Below are positions 7,800 through 16,236 of a DNA stretch of 64,000 bases, piece by piece; position 1 is the stretch's first letter, and the number at the start of each line of letters is the position of its first letter. The notes below the pieces were generated by a model. The model was not told where the DNA came from, did not search any database, and was given only the letters and a program-made list of their open reading frames with translations. A program made the position numbers and the translations under genes. This DNA is from Labrenzia sp. R4_2 (lineage in GTDB: Bacteria; Pseudomonadota; Alphaproteobacteria; Rhizobiales; Stappiaceae), in the NCBI RefSeq assembly GCF_017743865.1, contig NZ_JAGHRJ010000010.1, forward strand, positions 84,087-148,086. Reading direction: 5' to 3'.

Positions 7800-8906
7800 T
7801 CACAGGATCCCCCACGCCCGATACCGCCCTCGCCCCGTCATCTCCCGCACGCCGAGCTCGCTAACCAGGTTCAAGGCCCCGCGCGGCGTGACCTTCGCGG
7901 CTTTTGCAACCATATGAGCAGACACGATTGGCCGCGAAAGGAGAAGATCAATAGCAGTAGGGAGACTGCTCGTTGAGCGCTTGCCAATCGCGCGGCGCTC
8001 TAGCTGACGCTTGGCGAGTGTCAATCGATCGATGTCCTTCATTCCGGCGGCGGCAACTGCGTTCATCGCGTCGAGGTAAGCAATCAGCCTGGTCGTCCGA
8101 TCACGGGCTCGCCGACGCTCGCGCGGTATGTCACGCAGCCCAACCGCATAGGCCAGCAGGTGAGACCGCACTTTTCCGCGCGATCGCAGGAAATCCGAAA
8201 CGAGCACCTGCCCGAGCCAGTGCTGGCGCTGTAGGGGTTCGAGATATTCCCATGCATCCCAGAGAACCGCTGCGGCGAGTGTGGCCGGAAGCCCTTCAAC
8301 CTTCTTGACCAGATCGAGCCACTCGCCGATCCGCTCGCCCTCATCCCAATCCGGATCGCGAATGACCAGCTCTCCGACGCTTGTTTCCGATACCCGCTTC
8401 CTTTGTTCGACAGCCGCATTGCCATTGACCAGCCATTGGGTGCGAGCGAGTACCTCGTCGATCTCCGCCAGCTCGGGCGATAGTGCATCGTGATCGACTA
8501 AGTCGAGCTCCACTCCCTCCCCTCCCCTATCGGCCGGTTCGGCTTCGGCGGAAGGTTCCTCCGCGACGCCAGCCAGCGCCATGATCCCCGCCCGGGAAAT
8601 CGACCAGCCGGGATCGTTCCGTGACACGCGGCGCCGCGCCCGGACAATGCGGTGCGCAATAACAAGCTCATGGCTGGGCGCCCGAATGTCCATCTGTGCA
8701 TCGTGGAGAACCAGGTCCTCGATATGGACGAGTTCGCCGCCGACCCACATACTGGAAACGGAATCGAAGAAATCTGCCCGCTTAGAAAAGCCCGGTCCGA
8801 CCTCCGACCGGGCCACGCGCTCATCAAGCCGGGCAAGCGCGTCCTCCGCGGCCGCGATCGGCCCCAGGAGGGTCTCATGGGTCAATTTTCCGATTTCATA
8901 AGCCAT
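7800..8906 (-). CDS. RHE_PE00001-type protein (DUF1612 plus HTH)
   Basis: A 368-aa protein matching the plasmid-borne family with an N-terminal/central DUF1612 and a C-terminal helix-turn-helix. The N-terminus (MAYEIGKLTHETLLGPIAAA) and FFDSVSSMWVGGELVHIEDL are characteristic, as is the C-terminal SAHMVAKAAKVTPRGALNLV reading as the HTH. These genes are often found next to repABC on rhizobial plasmids; function is unknown, and DNA binding is inferred. ATG 8906 was preferred over the in-frame GTG at 8915. It is divergent from a serine recombinase. Confidence 0.85.
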   Translation of the reverse strand: MAYEIGKLTHETLLGPIAAAEDALARLDERVARSEVGPGFSKRADFFDSVSSMWVGGELVHIEDLVLHDAQMDIRAPSHELVIAHRIVRARRRVSRNDPGWSISRAGIMALAGVAEEPSAEAEPADRGGEGVELDLVDHDALSPELAEIDEVLARTQWLVNGNAAVEQRKRVSETSVGELVIRDPDWDEGERIGEWLDLVKKVEGLPATLAAAVLWDAWEYLEPLQRQHWLGQVLVSDFLRSRGKVRSHLLAYAVGLRDIPRERRRARDRTTRLIAYLDAMNAVAAAGMKDIDRLTLAKRQLERRAIGKRSTSSLPTAIDLLLSRPIVSAHMVAKAAKVTPRGALNLVSELGVREMTGRGRYRAWGIL

Positions 8907-9189
8907 TGAAAACACGGTGATTCGAATTCGATACGGAAGCTATCATGCGTTTCGCTTCTGTCACACCGGTAATTTTCTGGCGCCTCTATATATAATGAGC
9001 GCTGCGGCCTTCAGGATTGAACAAGGGACACGGCACTCAGCGCTCAGATCGACGAGAGAGCCTGTTTTTCCGGGGTTTTTGGAGCGTTCGGTTGTCAGAA
9101 AGGCCCTCAAGAGACGTTTACAAACGATCAGTTATCGGTATCTTCTATGTTTGGAAAACCGGCTCTCGATCATCTCCCAGGCGCTGCAA

Positions 9190-10131
9190 ATGGCCGCTGA
9201 CACCCAGAATCGCACGTCTCGTCGACCACAGGGACGGCTAATCGGCTATGCGCGCGTCTCTACGGACGAGCAGGCGACCCAGGCGCAGGAAATGGAGCTG
9301 CGGTCGGCCGGCTGCGAAATGATCGTCGAGGAACACGGTTCCGGAGCTTCTCGCGCCCGTCCTGCCCTCTCACGGCTTGTTCAGGACATCGGTGCCGGCG
9401 ACACGCTCGTCGTGGTGCGGCTCGATCGCCTGGCACGATCCGTCAGCCATCTGCTGGATGTCATCGAAGACCTGACGGCAAAGGGTGCGCATTTTCGATC
9501 GCTGAGGGATCCGATCGACACCAGCACGCCCCAAGGCATGTTCTCGCTGCAAGTGCTCGGCGCCGTGGCCCAGCTCGAGCGGGCGTTGATTTCCGAGCGC
9601 ACCAAGGCCGGGATCCAGGCGGCTAAGGCGAAAGGTCGTCTCCCTGGCAATCCTGGCATCCGCGAGCGCCGGCCGGAGATGCTCTCGAAGATGAAGTTGG
9701 CGCAGAAAGCGGCCTATGGGGCACGCCTTCAGGCCACGGCCTCACAATGGCTTCCAACGGTGAAGCGGATGCGGCCGGACCACACCTGGGACGACATCGC
9801 CCGTGTTCTCAAACAGCGCGGTTTCGACTGGACGCCGGAACGCCTGCGTCGGGCAGTCAAATGGATGGTCTCGGAAGGTATGGCCGATGCGTCGCTTTTG
9901 CGGAAATCGCCGCCGCGGCCGGCCGAGGACCGGTTGATGACCCTGGTCGCCGGGATCCATTCGTCCAATCCGGATCTCACACTGCGCGAAATCGCCAACC
10001 AGCTAGAGCGCTTGCACGAACGCACGCCGCGCGGAGGAACGAAATGGGCGCCCTCTTCCGTGAAAAACCTCCTTGATCGCGCAAAACGCAGCGGCCTGAT
10101 CGACGCTGTCGAGACAGAAATGCCGGGGTGA
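9190..10131 (+). CDS. Serine recombinase (resolvase/invertase family)
   Basis: A 313-aa recombinase. The N-terminal resolvase domain has the catalytic Ser24 in LIGYARVSTDEQ, the arginine motif VVRLDRLARSVSHL and the dimer helix region with GAVAQLERALISERT. The C-terminal half (about 170-313) is a longer helical region with two HTH-like segments (TWDDIARVLKQRGF, TLREIANQLERL), longer than Tn3 resolvases (about 185 aa) but shorter than large serine integrases. I chose ATG 9190 because upstream codons lack family similarity. It may resolve plasmid multimers or have inserted with an element; the site is not identified. Confidence 0.85.
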   Translation: MAADTQNRTSRRPQGRLIGYARVSTDEQATQAQEMELRSAGCEMIVEEHGSGASRARPALSRLVQDIGAGDTLVVVRLDRLARSVSHLLDVIEDLTAKGAHFRSLRDPIDTSTPQGMFSLQVLGAVAQLERALISERTKAGIQAAKAKGRLPGNPGIRERRPEMLSKMKLAQKAAYGARLQATASQWLPTVKRMRPDHTWDDIARVLKQRGFDWTPERLRRAVKWMVSEGMADASLLRKSPPRPAEDRLMTLVAGIHSSNPDLTLREIANQLERLHERTPRGGTKWAPSSVKNLLDRAKRSGLIDAVETEMPG

Positions 10132-10218
10132 ACAATAAGCGCGAACGCAATACAAATCGCGCATCTCGAGCCTAGCCAAAACATGGCAAACAAACCGTAA
10201 AGCCTGGAGCGCACGCGC

Positions 10219-10434
10219 ATGGAAACAGAGACGCTGATCATCAACAGCCGCGAGGACTTTGCGCAATGGGCCATGGACCGCGCCAATGGCATCATTGTGG
10301 AGCAGGGTTCGAGCCTCGCCACAGCCGCCCGGACAGGCGACGAAAGCCGGATTGCCGATGCGGCAAACGCCCTCGGTCAGACGATCGTAGACGCCCTGCT
10401 CGATGCTTTCGACTGTCTTGTCGATACCGACTGA
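10219..10434 (+). CDS. Small hypothetical protein
   Basis: A 71-aa acidic protein starting METETLIINSREDFAQWAMD and ending LLDAFDCLVDTD. I recognise no domain. It is predicted mostly helical, has no signal peptide or membrane segment, and lies convergent with repC. A GGAG sequence occurs about 14 nt upstream of the ATG. Plasmid-borne proteins of this size near repC exist, but I cannot name this one; it is supported only by codon texture and position. Confidence 0.45.
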   Translation: METETLIINSREDFAQWAMDRANGIIVEQGSSLATAARTGDESRIADAANALGQTIVDALLDAFDCLVDTD

Positions 10435-10462
10435 CGCACCGGCCCTCTTGCCCCGATCCACG

Positions 10463-11767
10463 TCATGAATCCCACTTCTTCATCGACTGGCGAAGAGCAT
10501 CAGACATCTCATAGCCCCCTTCCCGGCCCGCTCCCGTGGCCGGCGCTTTAGCAGCCGCCTTGTCCGCTTCAAGCTTCGCGTTTAACAGCGCCATAATCAT
10601 CGGCCAGGCCGAGAACTTCCCTTCCCGCGCCTTGTCGGTCAGGCTACGCAAATAGCCGCCGGGACTATTGATCTGTTCGTTGCGCTGATAAATCGCGGCG
10701 AGCGTAATCGTGGCATGTTGGTCGCCGAGAACCTCGCAGGCCTCCCGCCATGCGCTCGGGCTGATCCCAAGCATCACGCGGCCCACCTCCGCGGCCGCAA
10801 TAAAGTCTCGCCAGTTGCGGATTTCACCATCCTTCGCCAGCTGTCGCCAATCGCTACACGCATCCAGCACGATACCCAAAGGCAACTCCCGCTTCGGCAA
10901 GCTCCGCAGGTTGCTGTTTTCCTCGGCGGTGCCGCTCGCTTCTTCTCTTTTTCGAGAGCCTTGTTCAGATTCAGATTTGGAGTCTGGGTTTGAATTCTGT
11001 TTGTGGCGCTCAGAATGAGACTCATTGGCGCTCATATTTTGTGATTTTGTGAATGATTCTAGCACTTCATTCACTTCCGCCCAGAGCAGCTCCAGATCTT
11101 CGCAGATGGTCTCCAGAACCTGGCGCGGCGCCGTCCGTGGCAGCTTGGCCATGATATCCTGATAAGTGCGCGTCATCAGGCCCCAATTGCCCGGTACGCT
11201 CTCCTCAAGGCCGGCGTCGATCATCTTGACGATATCCCGGCGCAATAGCGTCAGGCGCTCTCTCACGGCCTTGTAAGCGCGTTTTTCGGCCTGGACGGCT
11301 TCAGCGAGTTCCGCGAACTCTTCGGCGCGCGCGACGATCGGCGAGAGATCGAAACCATAGGCCTGCTCGACTTGGCCGCCCCTACCCCTGCGCGCGAACC
11401 GCTTACCATTGGGACTGTCGCGGCGGATAATCAGCCCACAGTCGACCAGGCAGCTCAGATGTCGTCTAAGGGTCGCCGGCGACATGCCATTGGCCCGAGC
11501 GGTCAATTGCTCATTGGAGGGCCATACGATCAGCTCGCCTTCGGCCGTAAGCTCATTCTCCGGATGGAAGGACAAGAGCGCATTGAGGATCGCCAAAGCG
11601 CGATCGGTGGCACCCAGTGGCTCCTTGGCATCGCGGATCGTGTGGAAGACCTTCCATTTCTCGACCGTCGCACCTTCTCGTATGGATTTCGCGGCGACTT
11701 GGCTTGCCATTTGGCCAAGCGTCATCGCCCGGCGCCCAAAGGGCGTCGTTGCAATATGCGTCTGCAT
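10463..11767 (-). CDS. repC: RepC plasmid replication initiator
   Basis: A 434-aa RepC. The N-terminal domain (about 1-150) is typical, with GATDRALAILNALLSFHP, LIVWPSNEQLTARANGMSP and LRRHLSCLVDCGLIIRRDSP reading as winged-helix initiator segments. The middle holds a low-complexity Ser/Asn/Glu linker (SKSESEQGSRKREE), followed by a C-terminal domain with WRDFIAAAEVGRVMLGISPS and GGYLRSLTDKAREGKFS. In repABC plasmids the origin normally lies inside repC. It is the last gene of the minus-strand repABC operon, 193 bp after repB, with a candidate antisense RNA in that gap. Confidence 0.93.
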   Translation of the reverse strand: MQTHIATTPFGRRAMTLGQMASQVAAKSIREGATVEKWKVFHTIRDAKEPLGATDRALAILNALLSFHPENELTAEGELIVWPSNEQLTARANGMSPATLRRHLSCLVDCGLIIRRDSPNGKRFARRGRGGQVEQAYGFDLSPIVARAEEFAELAEAVQAEKRAYKAVRERLTLLRRDIVKMIDAGLEESVPGNWGLMTRTYQDIMAKLPRTAPRQVLETICEDLELLWAEVNEVLESFTKSQNMSANESHSERHKQNSNPDSKSESEQGSRKREEASGTAEENSNLRSLPKRELPLGIVLDACSDWRQLAKDGEIRNWRDFIAAAEVGRVMLGISPSAWREACEVLGDQHATITLAAIYQRNEQINSPGGYLRSLTDKAREGKFSAWPMIMALLNAKLEADKAAAKAPATGAGREGGYEMSDALRQSMKKWDS

Positions 11768-11869
11768 TTTCTTTCACCTATCGCTAGGCAATAGAAAACT
11801 GCTCGCCGAAAAGGCGCTCATGGCTCAAAAGAGCCTTGACTGTGATTCTCGGAAGTGCGATTCTCTAGC

Positions 11870-11920
11870 TGCTGAGACTAAAGAAGGGGCTTCCGGAAGC
11901 GATTTCGGCGGCCTTTTTCT
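11870..11920 (+). ncRNA. Candidate repABC countertranscribed RNA (incA-type)
   Basis: In the repB-repC gap, on the strand opposite the operon, TTGACT (11836-11841) is followed after 17 nt by GATTCT (11859-11864), a weak -10. Downstream, GGCTTCCG (11888-11895) can pair with CGGCGGCC (11906-11913) with one mismatch and one G-U pair, followed by TTTTTCTTT. This predicts an RNA of about 50 nt ending in a terminator hairpin, the size and place of known ctRNAs that limit RepC synthesis. The promoter match is partial and the start is approximate. Confidence 0.55.
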
Positions 11921-11960
11921 TTGCCGGGTTTCCTTTTCGCCGGAAATTCCGGCCGTTGAT

Positions 11961-12965
11961 TCAGTCGCGGCCCTCCTCTCTGCTGGATTGAAATTCTCGA
12001 TAAAGGTCGTCGAGTTGCGCAGAGACAAACCGCGCAAACTCCGGAACGACCTTGTCTTCGAAAGTGAGCGTCGTTCGGCCGTTGCGGTCCTCTATCTTGG
12101 CCGCACGCTTTCCGGTTGGCGTTTTCCAGATATTCGAGCTTGCGGGTTTCTTCCCCGTCTTCTTGGGCTCAACCGCGCGCAGAACAGCCTGAAACCGCAC
12201 GTCGCTATTGGCTCCGGCGATCTTTTCATCGCTGAAGATAGTATCCGCCTCGAAGGAATCTCCGGCATGCTCGAGCCCGTCAGCCAGCTTGAGCCAGCGC
12301 GCACGGCCGGCCTTTGGTGCTGGTCCGATGCGTTTCACCAAGTGTTCCGGGACGCGGCGTGCCACAGCTATGTATCTGCTGACGTCAGCCTTGTCCGAAC
12401 ACAACGCCGAGACAATTGTCGACCGATCGCAGCCGGAGTCTTCCAGATTTTTGGCAAAGAACGCCTTCTCTATGAATGAGAGATCTTCGCGATCAAGGTT
12501 TTCACGACCTTGTGCGACGATCAGTTCCTGGTCTGTGAGCTTTCGGATTATGGCCCGCACCGGCCGGTTGAGCATCTTCGCGGCTTTTAGCCTGCGGCGA
12601 CCATATGCGATCTGGAATCGCCCTTGTCCCGCAGGACTTGGCCGAACGAGAATTGGGACCTGCTGCCCATTGTCTGAAATGGACTGCACGAGCTCGTCAA
12701 AGGCCGGATCAACATCAGTCGGGATGCGATCTGCTATAGGAGACTGTTCGATCGTATCGGGTTCGATTTCAACGACGACATCGCCTTTCTCGAGCTGCTC
12801 CTGCAGCCGGGTCGCCAGCTTGGCGCCATCGGTCATCTGCTTCAGGGACGTTCCCATCGCCGATATAGCGCCGGTGCGTACGCGCTCCGACGGCTTCTCG
12901 CTTTCGCCAGCAGCCGGCTCCGGCTTCTTGAGATAGAGGGAGTTGATTGCGTCTTTTCGGCTCAT
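11961..12965 (-). CDS. repB: RepB plasmid partition protein (ParB type)
   Basis: A 334-aa centromere-binding protein. ATG 12965 gives the family-like start MSRKDAINSLYLKKPEP; the frame is open further to 13028 but that part covers parS DNA. The ParB N-terminal domain is seen in DELVQSISDNGQQVPILVRP and IAYGRRRLKAAKMLNRPVRA, followed by the helix-turn-helix region around DRSTIVSALCSDKADVSRYI, then a C-terminal dimerisation part. It should bind the three GTTGGGAGCTCCCAAC sites just upstream and act with RepA. It is the second gene of repABC. Confidence 0.93.
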   Translation of the reverse strand: MSRKDAINSLYLKKPEPAAGESEKPSERVRTGAISAMGTSLKQMTDGAKLATRLQEQLEKGDVVVEIEPDTIEQSPIADRIPTDVDPAFDELVQSISDNGQQVPILVRPSPAGQGRFQIAYGRRRLKAAKMLNRPVRAIIRKLTDQELIVAQGRENLDREDLSFIEKAFFAKNLEDSGCDRSTIVSALCSDKADVSRYIAVARRVPEHLVKRIGPAPKAGRARWLKLADGLEHAGDSFEADTIFSDEKIAGANSDVRFQAVLRAVEPKKTGKKPASSNIWKTPTGKRAAKIEDRNGRTTLTFEDKVVPEFARFVSAQLDDLYREFQSSREEGRD

Positions 12966-13010
12966 GAGTGCACACCCGAGTTTGGCCATCCGCTTCGGGG
13001 CAGGGGGCTT

Positions 13011-13026
13011 GTTGGGAGCTCCCAAC
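13011..13026. promoter_or_regulatory. parS-like 16-bp palindrome, copy 1
   Basis: GTTGGGAGCTCCCAAC, a perfect palindrome, 45 bp upstream of the repB ATG. It has the GTT-N10-AAC ends and central GC of repABC centromere sites but differs from the commonest consensus at positions 6 and 11. Confidence 0.85.
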
Positions 13027-13068
13027 AACTCTGTATTTGGACAGTTGCTCCGACAGTGCGCCGAATGT

Positions 13069-13084
13069 GTTGGGAGCTCCCAAC
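13069..13084. promoter_or_regulatory. parS-like 16-bp palindrome, copy 2
   Basis: Identical to copy 1 and exactly 58 bp from it. Confidence 0.85.
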
Positions 13085-13126
13085 AACCGCAGCAGTTGGC
13101 TCCTTACTTCGGAAAACACGTCGCGT

Positions 13127-13142
13127 GTTGGGAGCTCCCAAC
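13127..13142. promoter_or_regulatory. parS-like 16-bp palindrome, copy 3
   Basis: Identical to copies 1 and 2, again exactly 58 bp on, 32 bp from the repA stop. All three sit in the repA-repB gap, a normal parS position in repABC. Confidence 0.85.
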
Positions 13143-13173
13143 ACGCTCGCATCAGAGAGGCAGGCCGCGTTCG

Positions 13174-14385
13174 TCATGACCGCCCCCAGGCAGCACGCAT
13201 CAGCTCTTCGATCTCACCGTTCACGGCGCTCACGGACTCCATTGCACGATCGTATGTGCTTCTCGTCAGGTTGCCCGGCCCGATCTCGTATAGCGTCTGT
13301 TTCGTCAGGCCAGCGTCGGAAATCGCGGCTGACTTGACCATCGGGTTGGTGAGAACATGGTCATCGAAAAGATTACGAAGCAGCGCAACCACTTTCGTCT
13401 GTGGAGCGTCTTGCGGCTCGTAGCGCGTCAGCAAATATCGGACGAAGTCGAACTTCAGCTGTCCTCCAGCGTCACGAACCACCCCAAGCAAGTCACGGGT
13501 CATCAGAAGGAATTGGCTCATCGATGATACGTCCAGCATCTGCGGGTGAACCGTGACAATCATCGACGTAGCAGCACAAAGGCCGCTGAGGGTCAGGAAC
13601 CCGAGCTGAGGAGGGCAATCGATAACCACAACATCATAGTCATCAGCTACGTCGTCGAGGGCACTTGCGATCCGCGCGAAGAAGATCGCCCCGCCGTCGG
13701 ACGCACTTCCATCGGCGAGAGCTTTCGGCGTCGTATGTTCGAACTCCATGAGTTCGAGATTGCCGGGAACGAGATCGAGACCATCGAAATACGTGTTGCG
13801 TATAACATCACTTAGTGGCCGACGATCTTCGTCATATCGGATCGCCGCGTACAGCGTCTCGTTATGGCCGACATTCAATTCGGGGAGAACACCCAAGAGC
13901 GCGGACAGGCTCGCTTGAGGATCAAGGTCAACAGCGAGCACGCGATACCCCTGAAGCGCCAGGTACTGAGCGAGGTGCGCGGAGGTGGTGGTCTTGCCTG
14001 AGCCGCCCTTAAAATTGGTAACGGCGAGTACCTGGAGATGCTCGTTCTCCCGCCGATGCGGAACGAACTCGATCGCCTCGCGTCCACGGGCGTTTCTCGC
14101 GAATATCCGCCGTATCTCGTTTATGTCTGAGAGGGAGTACAGGCGTCGCCCGTTTGTCGTTGTCTCCGGTTGCGGACCTTCACCGGCCAATGACATCTTA
14201 CGCAGTGTCGAATCCGAAACGTCGATCAATTTCGCCGCTTCGCCCGAAGTGAATTTTCGAAGCGCCTTGCTTGCCGCAGGAGGGAAAAGCGCTTCGCTGA
14301 TGCTATGCAACTGCGAGCCGAGGAGTTCAGCGTGAGCGCCGATTACATCGTCGACATCAGGAAGGTCTGATCTGTTAATCTGCAT
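13174..14385 (-). CDS. repA: RepA plasmid partition ATPase (ParA type)
   Basis: A 403-aa ParA-family ATPase from the ATG at 14385 (MQINRSDLPDVDDVIGAHAE). The N-terminus has an HTH-like segment (KFTSGEAAKLIDVSDSTLRK) used for autorepression. The deviant Walker A motif NFKGGSGKTTTSAHLAQ lies near residue 125, LAVDLDPQASLSALLG near 152 and DVVVIDCPPQLGFLTLSG near 245. RepA homologues are about 400 aa, so 14385 was preferred over the open frame to 14451. First gene of repABC; divergent from the trb operon with tra-box-like dyads between them. Confidence 0.93.
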   Translation of the reverse strand: MQINRSDLPDVDDVIGAHAELLGSQLHSISEALFPPAASKALRKFTSGEAAKLIDVSDSTLRKMSLAGEGPQPETTTNGRRLYSLSDINEIRRIFARNARGREAIEFVPHRRENEHLQVLAVTNFKGGSGKTTTSAHLAQYLALQGYRVLAVDLDPQASLSALLGVLPELNVGHNETLYAAIRYDEDRRPLSDVIRNTYFDGLDLVPGNLELMEFEHTTPKALADGSASDGGAIFFARIASALDDVADDYDVVVIDCPPQLGFLTLSGLCAATSMIVTVHPQMLDVSSMSQFLLMTRDLLGVVRDAGGQLKFDFVRYLLTRYEPQDAPQTKVVALLRNLFDDHVLTNPMVKSAAISDAGLTKQTLYEIGPGNLTRSTYDRAMESVSAVNGEIEELMRAAWGRS

Positions 14386-14604
14386 CGGAGCGTTCACGCT
14401 AATCTCTTCAATCACGGTTATTTCGCAGAACGGGCGAATTTCCGTGATCATACCCAGGAAGCGTGGCCCAGCAAGATTATTTTGGTTAACGAGCCCTTAA
14501 CACGAGTCGGCTGCAAATCCGAAAGTCGCTACCAAGAGGGCTATTTTCCTTTTATCTTTCATACTGTTATCGCAGAACTCGTAAAAACGTCGCCAGATTC
14601 TTTC

Positions 14605-14622
14605 CCCGGCATATTTGCCGGG
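14605..14622. promoter_or_regulatory. tra-box-like dyad 1 (repA-proximal)
   Basis: CCCGGCATATTTGCCGGG, an 18-bp dyad with the extra flanking pair C/G. Its core GCATATTTGC matches 8 of 10 bases of the Ti tra-box core GCAGATCTGC. Confidence 0.5.
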
Positions 14623-14762
14623 GCCCATCGATAAATCTTCCGATCGGCAAACATCGACAAGCCGAGATTCGCAGAATTCCGCCAATTTCGAACCCGACTC
14701 AGCAAAGTGAGTCGCCTCAAAGCCCCAGCCAGAAACCGTTCCAGCGCCAATCGAGGCACGAT

Positions 14763-14780
14763 CCCGGCAGAACTGCCGGG
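14763..14780. promoter_or_regulatory. tra-box-like dyad 2 (trbB-proximal)
   Basis: CCCGGCAGAACTGCCGGG, extended by AT on both sides to a 22-bp dyad. Its core GCAGAACTGC matches 9 of 10 bases of the Ti tra-box core. It is 124 bp upstream of trbB and 158 bp from dyad 1. Confidence 0.55.
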
Positions 14781-14903
14781 ATGACCGATTCCATCTCATG
14801 CATCAAAAGCCACAACTCACCTTTGAGTAGCAGTGGCGGATGTGATGCAAACCTTGTTTGGTCGAAATGACGGTGCCCGGATTGCACCGAGAGGAGAGAC
14901 GCA

Positions 14904-15875
14904 ATGACTGCGTCGTCCTCCCGGTCACGGCTGATCCGCAAGCTGCGCGATGCCCTCGGCGAGACGATCTGCGCCGCGCTCGAAGACGCCGATGTCGTCG
15001 AGGTGATGCTCAATCCGGACGGACGGCTCTTCATCGAACGGCTGGGGGAGGGGATCGCGCGCATTGGTGAGCTCAAGCCCGGAGCTGCCGAGATCATCAT
15101 CGGCAGCGTCGCCCATGCGCTGCAGACGGAGGTCGATGAGGAGCAGCCGATCATCTCAGGCGAGTTGCCGATCGACGGCCATCGCTTCGAAGGCCTCTTG
15201 CCGCCGGTCGTGAGCGCACCGAGCTTCACGATCCGCCGACGTGCCTCGCGGCTGATCCCGCTGTCGGACTATGTGTCGGGCGGCGTCATGACCAAGCTGC
15301 AGGCCAGCCTGATCCGTCACGCAGTCCATGATCGGCTGAACATTGTTGTCTCGGGTGGCACCGGGTCGGGCAAGACGACCCTGGCCAACGCGGTGATCGC
15401 CGAGATCGTCAGCGAGACGCCAGCGCACCGTCTGCTTATCCTCGAGGACACGGCCGAGATCCAGTGCGCGGCGGAGAACGCGGTTTGCCTGCACACGACG
15501 GACACAGTCGACATGGGTCGGCTACTCAAGAGCACGATGCGTCTTCGGCCAGACCGGATCATTGTGGGCGAGGTTCGGGACGGTGCAGCGCTGACGCTCC
15601 TGAAGGCTTGGAACACCGGTCACCCGGGCGGGATTACGACAATCCACGCAAACAACGCGCACTCCGCCCTCAGGCGCCTCGAGCAGCTCACCGCAGAAGC
15701 GAGCCAACAGCCAATGCGCGAGGTCATCGCGGAAGCGGTCGATCTCGTCGTTTCCATCGAACGCACCGCCACAGGTCGCCGTGTCCGCGATGTGATGCGG
15801 CTCAGAGGCTTCGACGGTGCGACTTACGAAACCGAACATCACGCACAGATCGATGAGGACAGCCATGCCGCATAA
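14904..15875 (+). CDS. trbB: TrbB conjugal transfer ATPase
   Basis: A 323-aa VirB11-type hexameric ATPase of the P/Ti-type mating-pair formation system. Walker A GGTGSGKTTLANAV lies at about 151-164, an Asp box LILEDTAEIQC follows, then Walker B-like RPDRIIVGEVRDGAAL and the His box GHPGGITTIHANNAHSAL. Start ATG 14904 has GAGGAGAG upstream. First of eleven trb genes in the same order as Ti plasmids; the promoter region carries two tra-box-like dyads. In Ti plasmids traI (luxI) precedes trbB; here none is present. Confidence 0.95.
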   Translation: MTASSSRSRLIRKLRDALGETICAALEDADVVEVMLNPDGRLFIERLGEGIARIGELKPGAAEIIIGSVAHALQTEVDEEQPIISGELPIDGHRFEGLLPPVVSAPSFTIRRRASRLIPLSDYVSGGVMTKLQASLIRHAVHDRLNIVVSGGTGSGKTTLANAVIAEIVSETPAHRLLILEDTAEIQCAAENAVCLHTTDTVDMGRLLKSTMRLRPDRIIVGEVRDGAALTLLKAWNTGHPGGITTIHANNAHSALRRLEQLTAEASQQPMREVIAEAVDLVVSIERTATGRRVRDVMRLRGFDGATYETEHHAQIDEDSHAA

Positions 15876-16236
15876 GTTCCGCCGCCCCGTAACTATGGGG
15901 CTCTTGATTGCCGTCGCCTGCGCCGCCGCAACGCCGGCGCTTGCCAGCTCCGGCGGCAGCCTGCCCTGGGAAGGGCCTTTGCAGACGATCCAGGAATCGA
16001 TCACGGGGCCGGTGGCGGGCTTCATCGCCCTTGCCGCCGTCGCGGTCGCCGGCGGCATGCTGATCTTCGGCGGCGAGCTCAACGATTTCGCGCGACGGCT
16101 GATGTATGTCGTGCTCGTCGCCGGCATCCTGCTTGGCGCAACGCAGATCGTTGGTCTGTTCGGCGCATCGGGCGCCTCGATTGATCTCCCTGGTCAGGCG
16201 GACCTGAGTGCGGCGGGGGAGGGGAGCGATGGCTGA
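15865..16236 (+). CDS. trbC: TrbC pilin
   Basis: A 123-aa VirB2/TrbC-type pilin precursor: N-terminal signal (LLIAVACAAATPALA), the conserved LPWEGPLQTIQESITGPVAG, and two hydrophobic helices (about 56-75 and 85-107). ATG 15865 overlaps the trbB stop by 11 bp; ATG 15853 is an alternative. TrbC is usually processed and cyclised into the pilus subunit. The C-terminal tail is short and acidic. Confidence 0.9.
   Translation: MPHKFRRPVTMGLLIAVACAAATPALASSGGSLPWEGPLQTIQESITGPVAGFIALAAVAVAGGMLIFGGELNDFARRLMYVVLVAGILLGATQIVGLFGASGASIDLPGQADLSAAGEGSDG

Larger units (their letters stand above)
14386..14903. promoter_or_regulatory. repA-trbB divergent control region
   Basis: 518 bp without a convincing gene. 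It holds the start-side repeats GTTAAC-GAGCCC-TTAAC (about 14486-14502), two matching 18-bp dyads (14605 and 14763), a small hairpin CGGTGC/GCACCG (14871-14889) just before trbB, and the trbB ribosome site GAGGAGAG. The GC is lower between 14470 and 14600. An open frame at 14497-14799 has no family look. Confidence 0.6.

Noticed and set aside
13011..13142. Three repeated 16-mers as a CRISPR-like array
   Set aside because: Perfect palindromes with 42-bp unrelated spacers in the repA-repB gap are the normal parS pattern; repeats are too short and there are no cas genes.
14497..14799. 100-aa minus-strand frame between repA and trbB
   Set aside because: Covers the two dyads, no family look and weak start context; the region reads better as control DNA.
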